Source of the DNA: Psychromonas sp. Urea-02u-13
Lineage (GTDB): Bacteria; Pseudomonadota; Gammaproteobacteria; Enterobacterales; Psychromonadaceae
Length of the DNA stretch: 64,000 nt
Direction of reading: 5' to 3'
Assembly: GCF_002835995.1 (NCBI RefSeq)
Contig: NZ_PJBZ01000042.1
Location: forward strand, 62,001 to 126,000
This document shows, one piece after another, positions 1 through 9,772 of the stretch; the first letter of the stretch is position 1; every line of letters begins with the position of its first letter. Position numbers and translations under genes: made by a program. The notes under the pieces were generated by a model. The model saw nothing but the letters and a program-made list of their open reading frames with translations, did not search any database and was not told where the DNA came from.

Positions 1-445
1 ACAAGGTAAGTTGGATGTACGAGTCATCTGCCATTAGCAATTACCTAAACGAGCGCTTTGCATAAAGCCTATCCATACAACTTCAAGATGCAAAGTCAGC
101 AAGGAAAGTTGTGCCTAGATACTAGGCATAAAATTGAAGCCTAGTCATTCTAAGTCGATATTTTATAACGACGTAGATGAGTGCAAGTTACCTTGCCCTA
201 CGGGGCGCAAGCTCGCTTATTATTCAACCATGGCAGCCCAGTGTTACAACAAGCGAAAAGTGAATAACAATAAGGGAGTAACGTCTTTTTTTAATCCTAC
301 CGTTAGAAGGTTCACGTAGTTAACATTCGATAGGTTACCTCATGTTGTGCCTTGCTCTGGTTATCGAGCTTGTGCCTGACAAAGCATCTTGAAGTAGCAT
401 GGGTATATATAACGGGTTATTGATAGATGAATAACCCATTTATTT
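1..445. other. Gene-free left edge of window
   Basis: I see no convincing gene here. A 61-codon open frame exists but has no ribosome binding site and no recognisable protein features. Positions 87-113 match 39810-39836 in 25 of 27 bases, and both are followed by a TCGA..TTTTATAAC block and a GTTACAAC-like block, so the stretch looks like a dispersed intergenic element or its remnant. Confidence 0.4.
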
Positions 446-1276
446 TTATTTAGCGGAAAACTGAAGTAATAACTGCTTGTTATCATCGTAAAAATAAAGT
501 GTTTCACCCTCCTCTTTTACCAACCAGTTAGTCACTTTAGGTAACGCGCTTAAGAAGTAAGTTTCCACTTCCATTAACTGCTCACAATACTTAGAAGATG
601 CAATAAACTGATTAAATACGATGGTACTTTGATCAACTTGATATCCTCCTTGAAACTTATTACACCCTCCGCTACCAAACGCATACTGCTTTTTCATATC
701 AAAAATAATATACGCTTCGCTGCTTTCTTTGGTTTGTAATAACCAACGTTTATTGGCCAATAGTTTATCCACATCAAGCAGGATTGGCATAGGTGTTGGC
801 TGAATAATCTCTTCTACTATCGCAGTGGGGGCTACGCTGGGGGTAATAATTATTTTTGCGCGTGGTATCACCGGTATTTGTAGATCAATATTAAGAGGCT
901 GTTTTAAGTCGGCACGTGTTAAAGGTAATAGACCTTTATTCACAAATAAAACGTCCTGTTGATGAGTTACTTTTACGCGTAACTGGTAAATGCCCACATT
1001 TGCTAAAGATTTACTTAAAACAGGTAAGCTAAAATGCTGTGGGAATTGCGTAAAATCATTACTTTCAGAGGCAGCTAAAATAGCAAATTTACTCTCCCCT
1101 TGTTCACGAGACTCTAGGCTTAATTTAAAGCTTGTTCCTGGTTTAATTTCTATCGACGAATCATAATTTAACACCCCTTTAATCGTTTCCGACTTAGGGA
1201 TTTGATATAACGCATAACCTTCGGCCAGCGCAACGGCGATGACAATTGCAATCAGGACCCAGTACAACTTTTTCAT
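446..1276 (-). CDS. META (HslJ-like) domain protein with N-terminal membrane anchor
   Basis: The protein of about 276 residues opens with MKKLYWVL and a hydrophobic stretch (residues about 3-22), so it is probably a membrane-anchored or exported envelope protein. The middle (about 35-140) looks like the YscW/lipoprotein-chaperone-type beta domain often paired with META. The C-terminal 100 residues have META-domain features: KRWLL, a Gly-rich SGGCNKFQGGY turn and a conserved Cys pair (GGCN and KYCEQ). Related META proteins include HslJ, linked to novobiocin and heat-shock phenotypes in E. coli; the role here is unknown. I chose the ATG at 1276 because GAGG lies 8 bases upstream, whereas the longer frame to 1324 adds 16 residues before the signal. 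It stands alone, with no operon partner. Confidence 0.75.
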   Translation of the reverse strand: MKKLYWVLIAIVIAVALAEGYALYQIPKSETIKGVLNYDSSIEIKPGTSFKLSLESREQGESKFAILAASESNDFTQFPQHFSLPVLSKSLANVGIYQLRVKVTHQQDVLFVNKGLLPLTRADLKQPLNIDLQIPVIPRAKIIITPSVAPTAIVEEIIQPTPMPILLDVDKLLANKRWLLQTKESSEAYIIFDMKKQYAFGSGGCNKFQGGYQVDQSTIVFNQFIASSKYCEQLMEVETYFLSALPKVTNWLVKEEGETLYFYDDNKQLLLQFSAK

Positions 1277-1380
1277 ATTAAGCCTCACTTTATCAACCAA
1301 TACAGTAAGCAAAGCGTAGTGCATGACAGGGCAAGCGCATTATAAATGCGATTAAACAATTTAAATAAATTCAAAAGAAA

Positions 1381-1487
1381 TTAACCACGAAGGCACGAAG
1401 AAAAAGAAGGTTAAAGAGCAAATTGAATTTTTGCTCTTGGTTTCTTCGTGTTCTCTGTGGAACGAAGTGGCTTCGTGGTCGTTTTTT
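1381..1487. repeat. Imperfect palindromic intergenic repeat (ACCACGAAG family)
   Basis: The element opens with TTAACCACGAAGGCACGAAG and ends with a near reverse complement (CTTCGTGGTC). At its centre is a perfect 9-bp stem AAGAGCAAA/TTTGCTCTT with a 7-base loop (1414-1438). Related pieces occur at about 32996-33020 and 34433-34520, so this is a dispersed family, REP/MITE-like in form. No coding potential is seen. Confidence 0.6.
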
Positions 1488-1680
1488 ATTAAAATAATAG
1501 GGAACAACGCGATAGCAATACGTATTTTGGAGTGCTAAAAGCATTTTCAATTATAATGCACTTGCCATGTAGTGCATGAGGATAACTAGTAATGAGAAAG
1601 CTTTAAATACGCTCTGAGGCTGACAATATTAAAATACCATTATAAGTACGTCTATTTTAGGAGAGAGCGGATGTGCAGTC

Positions 1681-1712
1681 GGCATAATTAACCATTTGTG
1701 GTTAATTATGCC
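1681..1712. repeat. Perfect 14-bp inverted repeat (hairpin)
   Basis: The arms GGCATAATTAACCA and TGGTTAATTATGCC are exact reverse complements around a TTTG loop. It lies 54 bases beyond the stop of the His-rich permease on the minus strand. There is no T-run on that strand, so it is not a canonical intrinsic terminator. It could act as an mRNA 3'-end stabiliser or a protein-binding dyad. Confidence 0.6.
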
Positions 1713-1765
1713 GATAAAGAGTGGGTATCTGCTTCTGTTATCCGAGCGAACAACAGGGGTGCTTA

Positions 1766-3973
1766 TTAATGACTATGGCTATGTTTTAGAAAGCTCTTTG
1801 GTACTAATTCAGCAATAAAACAGCGTGCGCCACGGCGTAATAATGAACTGAAGTAGAGTACTAAAATAACAGCCAAACTGATCATCTGCCAGAGGCCGTA
1901 ATCAGTAATATTTTGCTCAAGCCATGCTGGTGAAAGCACATTAATATATTGATTTAATAACAGTCCGGTTAAAAAAGCGCCCGCGGTCATCAACATCGCC
2001 AAACTCATAGCGGCGAAAAATCCCTGTTGTTTGCTGAGTGTTTTTAATAGTTCCAGACTTATTGTTGGCGCAATTAAGAAGAAAGCAATCGCAGCACCAG
2101 GAGACAAACCAGCCATTAGCAACACAGCAAGCACCGGGGTAATACCCGTGGCACAAAGTGCAAACGGGAAAGCAATAACAATCATCACCAAAACTTGTAA
2201 CCATAATGCTTGTTCAAAGAATGACCATGCTGGCGAAGTTGATAATGTAGCAGCCAGTGCCCAACCTAATAAAACCCAAGGTGCAGTGTGATCAAGCTGA
2301 TGCTGATAACCTTGTTTAATAGCACTAATAAAGCGTGAAGTGGGTTTACCACCCTGACAGCTATGCGCAGCAATCAAAGAGATAGGTGTTTTAAAGTGTC
2401 GCCCTAATAACCACGCAATAGAAAGCGCAAAAATGGCAGCTAAACTAAGGCGTAATAACAACATTTGCTCGCCTAATAAAGGCAGAGAAATAAGCAATGC
2501 ATCAAAACCAATAATCGGTGTTGCGATTAAAAATGCTGTCGCGAAGGTTTGATTTGCGCCTAATTGCAGTAGTTGCTGATGCATTTTACTGGCACTTGGT
2601 GAGCACACAGGTAAAGGCAAACCATAAGTTACCCCTTTCAAACTATCGGCAAAGAAGTTTTGACTGCCCTGCATCGGCATAATAGAAAATTTCGGTTTAA
2701 AATAATGCATTAACGCACTTAAGAAGTAGGCGAATAACAACATCGGTGCGCTATATAAAGCAATTTTAGTCACATTAATAAGCGTTAGCGCTGTATTAGA
2801 ACGATGCTCGTCTTCTGCCACTTCAGTATGTGATTGATGATCATGCCCTTCATGGCCAGCCTCTTCGTGCGCTTCATGTTCTGCATCGTCATGATCATGT
2901 CCCTCATGGCCCGTTTCTTTGTGCTCTACAGCATCATGATCATGTCCTTCATGACCTGCTTCTTCGTGATCTTCATGCCCTACAGCATCATGATCATGTC
3001 CTTCATGGCCTGCTTCTTCGTGCGCTTCGTGTCCTACAGCATCATGATCATGTCCTTCATGGCCTGCTTCTTCGTGCGCTTCGTGGCCTACAGCATCATG
3101 ATCATGTCCTTCATGGCCCGCTTCTTCGTGCGCTTCATGTCCTACAACTTCATGATCATGTCCTTCGTGGCCAGCTTCTTCGTGATTAATCGCCACGATT
3201 GAATGAGTTTCATGTGTCGCCTCATGATCGTGGTTATGTTCTATATAACCTAACCAATGTGGTAATAACACAGCAGCTAAAACAATAAGACCTAAAATAC
3301 TACCAGCCCCCGCAGCATAACGATTTTCTGCTTGTTCTTCTTTTTCTGCTTCGTCATGAGAATGAGAGTGTTTTTTCTTATTAAGATAAGGACGATGCAA
3401 TACCACGTGCATGATCGAGCCCATAACAAAGGCTTGGAACCATGTCACTAATTCGCCATCTAACTGCGCAAAAGAATAATCAGCAAACAGCGCACCACCT
3501 ATGGTTGCCAGAGACATACAGGCTAAAATAACTAAGGGTAAAGTACGTCCGTACTGTGGGCGTAATAACCACCAAACCGTTAACCCAACAGGAAAACGAT
3601 GCAATAAAACACCTAACGCCAGCAGCCATGCAGTATGGTCACCCGTTTCCACTAATAACGCAGAGCCATCAATCGTTGCATGTAAAACAAGGCCTAAAAC
3701 ACCTAAGAACAGGGTTGTTTGGTGTGCTTGATTAGCAACTTTGTGGAAGTATTTTTCTATCCAGCTTGGTATTAACAAACCGATCGCCATTAATAGCAAA
3801 ACGATTAAGCCACCGCTGTGTAATAGTTCGGGAAGAATGTGGAAAAGCACTAAACCAGAGATAGTGACAAAAATAAACGCATCAAGGAAGTCTAACCAAC
3901 CCGGCTGGCGCTGAAATAAGCGATAAGTAATAGGCCCAAGAAACAGGGCTAGGACACTCAAAAACAGCAACAT
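1766..3973 (-). CDS. His-rich two-domain metal permease (ZIP-like N-terminus, ArsP/DUF318-type C-terminus), probable zinc transporter
   Basis: The protein is about 735 residues with many membrane segments. The N-terminal half (about 1-195) has ZIP-like helices with a FHILPEL motif and a LHATIDGSA helix, both placing polar residues in membrane segments. Residues about 200-400 are a hydrophilic loop loaded with His, Glu and Asp, with about seven tandem units containing GHEGHDHDA. The C-terminal part (about 430-700) resembles COG0701/DUF318 permeases: LPLPVCS, then GANQTFATAFLIATPIIGFDA. The ATG at 3973 is preferred (GAGAG upstream) over a TTG at 3991 without a ribosome site. A perfect Zur-type box lies 37 bases upstream, so zinc uptake or handling under zinc shortage is the best inference. 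The transport direction cannot be read from the sequence. Confidence 0.75.
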   Translation of the reverse strand: MLLFLSVLALFLGPITYRLFQRQPGWLDFLDAFIFVTISGLVLFHILPELLHSGGLIVLLLMAIGLLIPSWIEKYFHKVANQAHQTTLFLGVLGLVLHATIDGSALLVETGDHTAWLLALGVLLHRFPVGLTVWWLLRPQYGRTLPLVILACMSLATIGGALFADYSFAQLDGELVTWFQAFVMGSIMHVVLHRPYLNKKKHSHSHDEAEKEEQAENRYAAGAGSILGLIVLAAVLLPHWLGYIEHNHDHEATHETHSIVAINHEEAGHEGHDHEVVGHEAHEEAGHEGHDHDAVGHEAHEEAGHEGHDHDAVGHEAHEEAGHEGHDHDAVGHEDHEEAGHEGHDHDAVEHKETGHEGHDHDDAEHEAHEEAGHEGHDHQSHTEVAEDEHRSNTALTLINVTKIALYSAPMLLFAYFLSALMHYFKPKFSIMPMQGSQNFFADSLKGVTYGLPLPVCSPSASKMHQQLLQLGANQTFATAFLIATPIIGFDALLISLPLLGEQMLLLRLSLAAIFALSIAWLLGRHFKTPISLIAAHSCQGGKPTSRFISAIKQGYQHQLDHTAPWVLLGWALAATLSTSPAWSFFEQALWLQVLVMIVIAFPFALCATGITPVLAVLLMAGLSPGAAIAFFLIAPTISLELLKTLSKQQGFFAAMSLAMLMTAGAFLTGLLLNQYINVLSPAWLEQNITDYGLWQMISLAVILVLYFSSLLRRGARCFIAELVPKSFLKHSHSH
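2837..3190 (-). repeat. In-frame 54-bp tandem repeats encoding the His/Asp/Glu-rich loop
   Basis: The ATGATCATG mark recurs at 2837, 2891, 2936, 2990, 3044, 3098 and 3152. The spacing is 54 bp except one 45-bp unit, all multiples of three. Each 54-bp unit encodes 18 residues around HEEAGHEGHDHDAVGHEA. Neighbouring units are nearly identical at DNA level, so copy number probably varies between strains by slippage or recombination. Confidence 0.85.
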
Positions 3974-4009
3974 AATAATACTCTCAACCAAATTAGCTAA
4001 AAAAAAGAT

Positions 4010-4024
4010 TGTTATAATATAACA
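4010..4024. promoter_or_regulatory. Zur-type operator upstream of the His-rich permease
   Basis: TGTTATAATATAACA is a perfect 7-1-7 palindrome that matches the core of the enterobacterial Zur box. It sits 37 bp before the permease ATG, in position to overlap the promoter; the minus strand contains TATATTAT-type -10 sequence within it. Zur represses such promoters when zinc is plentiful. The assignment is from motif and context only. Confidence 0.75.
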
Positions 4025-4149
4025 CTCTTTGTTTAGGGTCTAGCGATTGAGGGTTATTGTTGTTTAAACACCGTTTGTGGCGGGTATGCATGGACTTTAT
4101 TGTAAAATTATAATTGACCGTAACAGATTAATTTTATTGTAGAAAATAT

Positions 4150-4245
4150 CTAAATAATTTTTATTTGAGCCATAAATAAAAGGGTTAACAAAAATAAAAA
4201 CGACGAAATAGCTATCCACTGAAATAAAGGGCTAAGTCCTGTCAT
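4150..4245 (-). CDS. Possible 31-residue single-span membrane small protein
   Basis: The 31-codon frame reads MTGLSPLFQWIAISS, then a run of Phe, Leu, Thr and Met ending QIKII, which would form one membrane helix with a short lysine-containing tail. A strong ribosome site AGGAGA lies 5 bases before the ATG. It has the same direction as the permease, about 125 bp upstream of the Zur box. An imperfect dyad GTGAT...ATCAC (4266-4286) lies just upstream. I do not recognise the family. It could equally be a chance frame, but the ribosome site and hydrophobic pattern are better than chance. Confidence 0.45.
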   Translation of the reverse strand: MTGLSPLFQWIAISSFLFLLTLLFMAQIKII

Positions 4246-4424
4246 AAGTTTCTCCTAAAACGTAAGTGATATTAATTATCAATCACAATATATCTATAAA
4301 TATTAACAGTCAACAAAAATACAATACGTACCATTAAGATTGAGATACTTATTAACCGAGATCAAGGTCTCTAACAATGTTTATTTTTGATGTAAACCAA
4401 ACAAAAATTTCACTGGAAGAAATA

Positions 4425-5396
4425 ATGTCATCAGTACGCCAAGTTATTAGCGAATTTATTCATCGAGGCGATATAAAACCAGAGCAGGTTAACAATGCCT
4501 TAATCTGCACGCAGGTATCGCCTAATACACACAGTTGGTTTAAGTTTATCGACCGATTATTACTGAGCTTAGGTGTCTTAGCGCTTGGTTTTGCGGCACT
4601 GTTTTTTATTGCCTATAACTGGAATGAATTTGGCCGTTTTGCAAAGTTCACGCTCGTAGAAGTACTACTTGTAGGATCTGTCTTTGCTTATTGGCGAGCA
4701 CCTAAAAACAGCTTCAATGGGCAAATCTGCTTATCATTAAGTGCCCTATTTGTGGGTGTGTTAATGGCCTTTTTTGGGCAAACCTATCAAACCGGTGCTG
4801 ATCCGTGGACCCTGTTTTTTTATTGGGCAATGCTAATTACCCCTTGGGTTATTATCGCCCGCTTTGCCTCACTGTGGTTAAGTTGGCTTGCCTTACTCAA
4901 TATCGCGCTTAGCCTTTATACCGACAGCTTTGGTTCTCCTTGGCCCTTTATGTTTGATGCAAGACATGAGCACTTCCTGACTATTTTTATTCTCAATAGT
5001 TGTGCACTCATTGTATTAGAGCTCAATAACACACGTTTTGATTATTTATCACCACGATGGATTGCACGCACGATTGCTACTTTAAGTGGCTTTATGATCA
5101 CCCTCTCTTACTTTGAAAATATTACCTCATCAAGAGATACAAGCGACTTACCCTTGATATTGTGGCTTAGCTTTATGATTGCTCTTTTAATCGTTTATCG
5201 TTATCTGAAAAAAGACTTATTTATGCTCGCGGGAGGCTGCTTCTCAAGCATTGTGATTATCACCACGCTGTTTATTCATAAAACCAGTAATCATCTAAAT
5301 GGCGGTTTATTGTTATTAACTGCGCTAGTCATTATTGGACTCACTAGCTTAGCGGCTTTGTGGCTGAAAAAAGTGCATAAGGAGATGTCGCTATGA
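4425..5396 (+). CDS. DUF2157 domain-containing membrane protein
   Basis: The protein of about 323 residues opens with a short soluble segment (SSVRQVISEFIHRGDIKPEQV) typical of DUF2157, followed by about ten membrane helices. I prefer the ATG at 4425, with GGAAG six bases upstream, because the conserved N-terminus begins there; an in-frame ATG at 4377 lacks a good site. The stop overlaps the next start by 4 bases (ATGA), indicating translational coupling. The DUF2157-DUF4401-GDYXXLXY trio is a recurrent operon in proteobacteria whose function is not established. Confidence 0.8.
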   Translation: MSSVRQVISEFIHRGDIKPEQVNNALICTQVSPNTHSWFKFIDRLLLSLGVLALGFAALFFIAYNWNEFGRFAKFTLVEVLLVGSVFAYWRAPKNSFNGQICLSLSALFVGVLMAFFGQTYQTGADPWTLFFYWAMLITPWVIIARFASLWLSWLALLNIALSLYTDSFGSPWPFMFDARHEHFLTIFILNSCALIVLELNNTRFDYLSPRWIARTIATLSGFMITLSYFENITSSRDTSDLPLILWLSFMIALLIVYRYLKKDLFMLAGGCFSSIVIITTLFIHKTSNHLNGGLLLLTALVIIGLTSLAALWLKKVHKEMSL

Positions 5397-6466
5397 ATAT
5401 CCAACAAAAAACATGGCAACAACTACAACAAAAAAATATCGTCTCGGGTGAATATCAGGCCAACGAAACGGTTTATTCACCTTGGTTTGTAAAATTATTA
5501 TTAGCCTTTTCTGGCTGGGTCGCCTCATTATTTATATTGGGCTTTTTCTTACTTACGTTACATGATGCCATTAGTGATAGTGTTGCTTGTTTCTTAATTG
5601 GGTCTGGCTTTATTGTACTGGCCTACTTTTTATTAAGAAGTAATCCGCACGAGTTTCTAGAGCACTTAATGTTAGCAACAAGCCTTGCAGGCCAAGCGTT
5701 GATTGCATGGGCATTATTCGCCAATAACTGGGCATCGTCACCGTTAGTAAGCTGGCTTATATTGTTTGCATTACAAAGTGTATTAGCGATTTTCATGCCT
5801 CATTACATACATAGGGTTTGTTCCGCTTTGTTTGCTAGCATCGCATTAATAATCAGTTTTCATTACCTGCAGATTTCCCTGCTAAGTAGTGCAACCTTGC
5901 TCTTTGCAGTGACAACATTAGTGCTAAATGAATGGCGATTCCCTCGATACCAACCATCATTTGAAGCGCTCAGTTACGGTATTGTGATCGTGCTGATTGC
6001 ACTACAAGCCTCTAACACACTGGGTTATGAAATAACTTACTGGCTGAGTGAGCATAATGGAGAGCAAACAATTAACCATTATTTAGATGAAACATTATTA
6101 CTGCTGGTTATGCTTTACCTCGTGATCACGCTCATTAAACGCAGTGCGATGGCGTTTTCCCTGCTTAGCCGTATAACAATTATTGGTACAACGATCTGTT
6201 TTTGCTTGTTATCGATGCAAGCGCCGGGCATTACCGTCGGCTTGGCTATTTTAGTGCTGGGTTTTTCCAATAGTAATAAAGTATTACAAGGGTTAGGCAC
6301 CTGTGCTTTGCTCTATTATATTGGCAGTTATTATTATTTATTAACCTTCACCCTACTGCAAAAATCGGCCAGCTTATTAGTCGTCGGTTTATTCCTGTTA
6401 TTACTGCGTTACCTTTTATTAACCTTCGCCAACCCACTAAAACCAGGAGTGAACAATGAGGCATAA
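5393..6466 (+). CDS. DUF4401 domain-containing membrane protein
   Basis: This is a 357-residue polytopic membrane protein with a hydrophilic first 30 residues and then about ten to twelve helices. It has the length and position of the DUF4401 partner that follows DUF2157 in this operon type. It overlaps the gene before by 4 bases and the gene after by 11 bases, so the three products are probably made together and may form one complex. No catalytic motif is visible. Confidence 0.75.
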   Translation: MNIQQKTWQQLQQKNIVSGEYQANETVYSPWFVKLLLAFSGWVASLFILGFFLLTLHDAISDSVACFLIGSGFIVLAYFLLRSNPHEFLEHLMLATSLAGQALIAWALFANNWASSPLVSWLILFALQSVLAIFMPHYIHRVCSALFASIALIISFHYLQISLLSSATLLFAVTTLVLNEWRFPRYQPSFEALSYGIVIVLIALQASNTLGYEITYWLSEHNGEQTINHYLDETLLLLVMLYLVITLIKRSAMAFSLLSRITIIGTTICFCLLSMQAPGITVGLAILVLGFSNSNKVLQGLGTCALLYYIGSYYYLLTFTLLQKSASLLVVGLFLLLLRYLLLTFANPLKPGVNNEA

Positions 6467-7010
6467 ACTCGTCATCATGATGTTAGTGGTTATTCTCGCT
6501 GTCATTAATTTTTCAATTTATAACAAAGAACAACACCTAAAACATGGCCAAACTGTGTATTTAGAATTAGCGCCTGTTGATCCTCGCTCACTAATGCAAG
6601 GCGACTATATGGCATTACGTTATGTTGTCAGTAATGCTCTTTATAAGGCGTTACCCAAAAACAAAGAAGAGCGAGAATGGCGACAATCTATCGAAGCACA
6701 TGATGGAAAAATTGTAGTCAGTTTGGACTCGAAAAACATCGCGACTTACCAACAAATTCACCAAGGTGAGCCACTACAAGAAAATGAGTTAACGCTGAAT
6801 TACCGCGTGCGTGATAATAAAATAAAGATAGCCAGTAATGCGTTTTTCTTTGAAGAAGGGACAGCTAAAGCTTATGAAAAAGCACGTTATGGCGAGTTCA
6901 AAGTGACGGCACAGGGTGAACTGTTATTGAATGCGATGTTTGATGAAAACTTAACCCTTATTGCACCACAACAGGCCCCGCATAATAATACTTCGCCTAC
7001 TGACTCTTAG
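6456..7010 (+). CDS. GDYXXLXY domain membrane-anchored protein
   Basis: The protein has 184 residues with one N-terminal membrane helix (about 5-22) and an extracytoplasmic domain carrying the name-giving motif in DPRSLMQGDYMALRY (around residues 47-61). The ATG at 6456 lies inside the end of the previous gene, with AGGAG upstream. The last gene of the trio; its stop overlaps the stop of the convergent arsJ by 4 bases. Function unknown; it is always found with the two preceding membrane families. Confidence 0.85.
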   Translation: MRHKLVIMMLVVILAVINFSIYNKEQHLKHGQTVYLELAPVDPRSLMQGDYMALRYVVSNALYKALPKNKEEREWRQSIEAHDGKIVVSLDSKNIATYQQIHQGEPLQENELTLNYRVRDNKIKIASNAFFFEEGTAKAYEKARYGEFKVTAQGELLLNAMFDENLTLIAPQQAPHNNTSPTDS

Positions 7011-8234
7011 CTATTTTGCATCGATTCATTAACAGGTAATCGCCATGAAATAATCGTGGCGATTAAAATAAACAGACAAGAAACCACTAAACAAGCCTGC
7101 AAGCCAAAACTCACAAATACCCAACCTGATAATAGTGTACCGATCAGTCTGCCCATCGCATTAGCCATATAATAAAAACCAATATCTAATGAAACGCCCT
7201 CTTTTTGCGCATAACTCACAATCAAATAACTATGTAATGAAGAGTTAATGGCAAATAAACCGCCAAAGAGGAACAAACAAGCGATCACCAACCAAACTGA
7301 AACAGTAAGGCTGATAAGCACTAATAATGGCGTAAAGGTTAATGCAAGCGCCCAAAATGCAGCATGTTTTCCATTTGGAACTCGTACTGATTTGTTATCC
7401 GATTTTTTTCCAGCTGTTAAGTAAGGCGCGATAGATTGAATGCCGCCATAAACAATAATCCATGCTGCAATCAAAGCGCCAATAGACCAGGAATTCCACC
7501 CATAAGTTTCACTGAAATAAACAGGTAATGCCACCACAAACCAAACATCTCTGGAAGCAAACAAAAATAGTCGGGCAGCCGAAAGACGATTAATAGCAGG
7601 ACTTTTTGAAAACAGCTCTTTGAATTTTATCTTACGTTTAACACGCCCAAGATCCTGCTTTAATAACAGCAAACTGCAGATGAAAACCACCAATAACAGA
7701 GCCGCCATCAATAACATCGCAGATTGGAATCCAATTAAAGTCAATAACAAACCACCCAAAAAGAAACCAATGCCTTTCAGAGTATTTTTAGAGCCGGTTA
7801 AAATGGCAACCCATTTATATAACTGCCCTTGATTATCGTCTGTTACAAATAACTTAATGGCACTTTTAGCGCTCATTTTATTGAGATCTTTAGCGATACC
7901 CGAGAAAGCTTGCGCTAACATCACCCAAGCAATACTTAAATATTCACTGGGTAAAGCCAACATCAACAAAGCAATGACCTGTATAAACAGGCCAATGTTC
8001 ATGGTGCGGTTAAGACCCAGTTTTGCGCCTAACCACCCTCCTAGTAAATTAGTGATAACACCAAAAAACTCGTAGAAAATAAACAACAAAGCAACTTGCA
8101 GTGCATCGTAACCAAGCTGATGGAAATACAGCACCACCAACATACGTAACGCGCCATCCGTTAGCGTAAATGCCCAATAATTCCCGGTAATAACCAGGTA
8201 TTGTTTTAATTCACTAGAGAGGTTTTTAAAAATA

Positions 8235-8254
<20 letters not shown>
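7007..8254 (-). CDS. arsJ: ArsJ, organoarsenical efflux MFS transporter
   Basis: This 415-residue major-facilitator protein carries the distinctive ArsJ N-terminus (QYLVITGNYWAFTLTDGALR), then LGGWLGAKLGLNRT and SGIAKDLNKMSAKSA. In known systems a dedicated GAPDH adds arsenate to glyceraldehyde-3-phosphate to give 1-arseno-3-phosphoglycerate, which ArsJ exports; the product then breaks down outside. The partner GAPDH is directly upstream with a 20-base overlap. The start is uncertain: the frame begins at TTG (8254) with no strong ribosome site, and no ATG precedes the conserved region, consistent with translational coupling to the gene before. Confidence 0.9.
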
Positions 8255-9255
<1,001 letters not shown>

Positions 9256-9309
9256 TCATTTATTTTAAATTCTATTAACAACAACTATTCGGGCGATCTG
9301 TCATTGCAC

Positions 9310-9615
9310 TTAGTTTTGTTTTATTTTATTTTCAGTCAACAACGACTCGCTGTCGGCGCAAGACTCTGCAATCACTTGTAACATCCAACTTTTCAGCTCT
9401 GGGTTTAAGCGGTAATAAACCCACTGTTTTTGTTTTCTATCGAGTAATAACCCCAAGCGTTTTAATTGCGCTAAATGGCGGGATATTTTCGGCTGGTTAT
9501 CTTCTACTGACGCCATTAATTCACAGACACACAGCTCGTTTTCTAAATGAATGAGCATCACTATCTTTAAACGTGTGACATCTGAAAGAGCTTTAAAAAA
9601 CTGAATCGCTTGCAT
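9310..9615 (-). CDS. arsR: ArsR-family arsenic-responsive repressor
   Basis: The roughly 101-residue winged-helix protein has the ArsR start (QAIQFFKALSDVTRLKIV), the metalloid-binding ELCVCEL motif with two Cys in helix alpha-3, and the recognition helix QPKISRHLAQLKRLGLL. It binds As(III), which releases it from DNA. I favour the ATG at 9615, where family alignments begin; another ATG at 9627 is directly preceded by AGGGA and would add four residues. It lies 66 bp upstream of the GAPDH gene on the same strand, and an operator-like dyad sits 27-44 bp upstream of its start. Confidence 0.9.
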   Translation of the reverse strand: MQAIQFFKALSDVTRLKIVMLIHLENELCVCELMASVEDNQPKISRHLAQLKRLGLLLDRKQKQWVYYRLNPELKSWMLQVIAESCADSESLLTENKIKQN

Positions 9616-9641
9616 TACAATATACATTCCCTAATTCGCAC

Positions 9642-9659
9642 ATATGAAAAAACGCATAT
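9642..9659. promoter_or_regulatory. Candidate ArsR operator
   Basis: ATATG and CATAT half-sites are separated by 8 bases (ATATG-N8-CATAT), directly upstream of arsR. Short AT-rich dyads in this position are typical of ArsR operators. The call rests on symmetry and location only. Confidence 0.45.
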
Positions 9660-9772
9660 ATAAGCTGGAAATATATACTATCTGTCATTTATGACAAGTA
9701 GATGACGATCAAAGAAGAAGGAAATAGCGAGTTGTAACTGCTTAGGTAGAAGCAATTACAACGGAATGAAGT

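Noticed and set aside
134-319. 61-codon open frame at the left edge
   Set aside because: No ribosome site, no recognisable features, and it overlaps a sequence that resembles a dispersed intergenic element.
2830-3202. Plus-strand open frames over the His-rich repeats
   Set aside because: They are antisense shadows of the in-frame 54-bp repeats of the permease gene.
4266-4286. GTGAT...ATCAC dyad as a CRP or FNR site
   Set aside because: Half-site spacing fits neither consensus.
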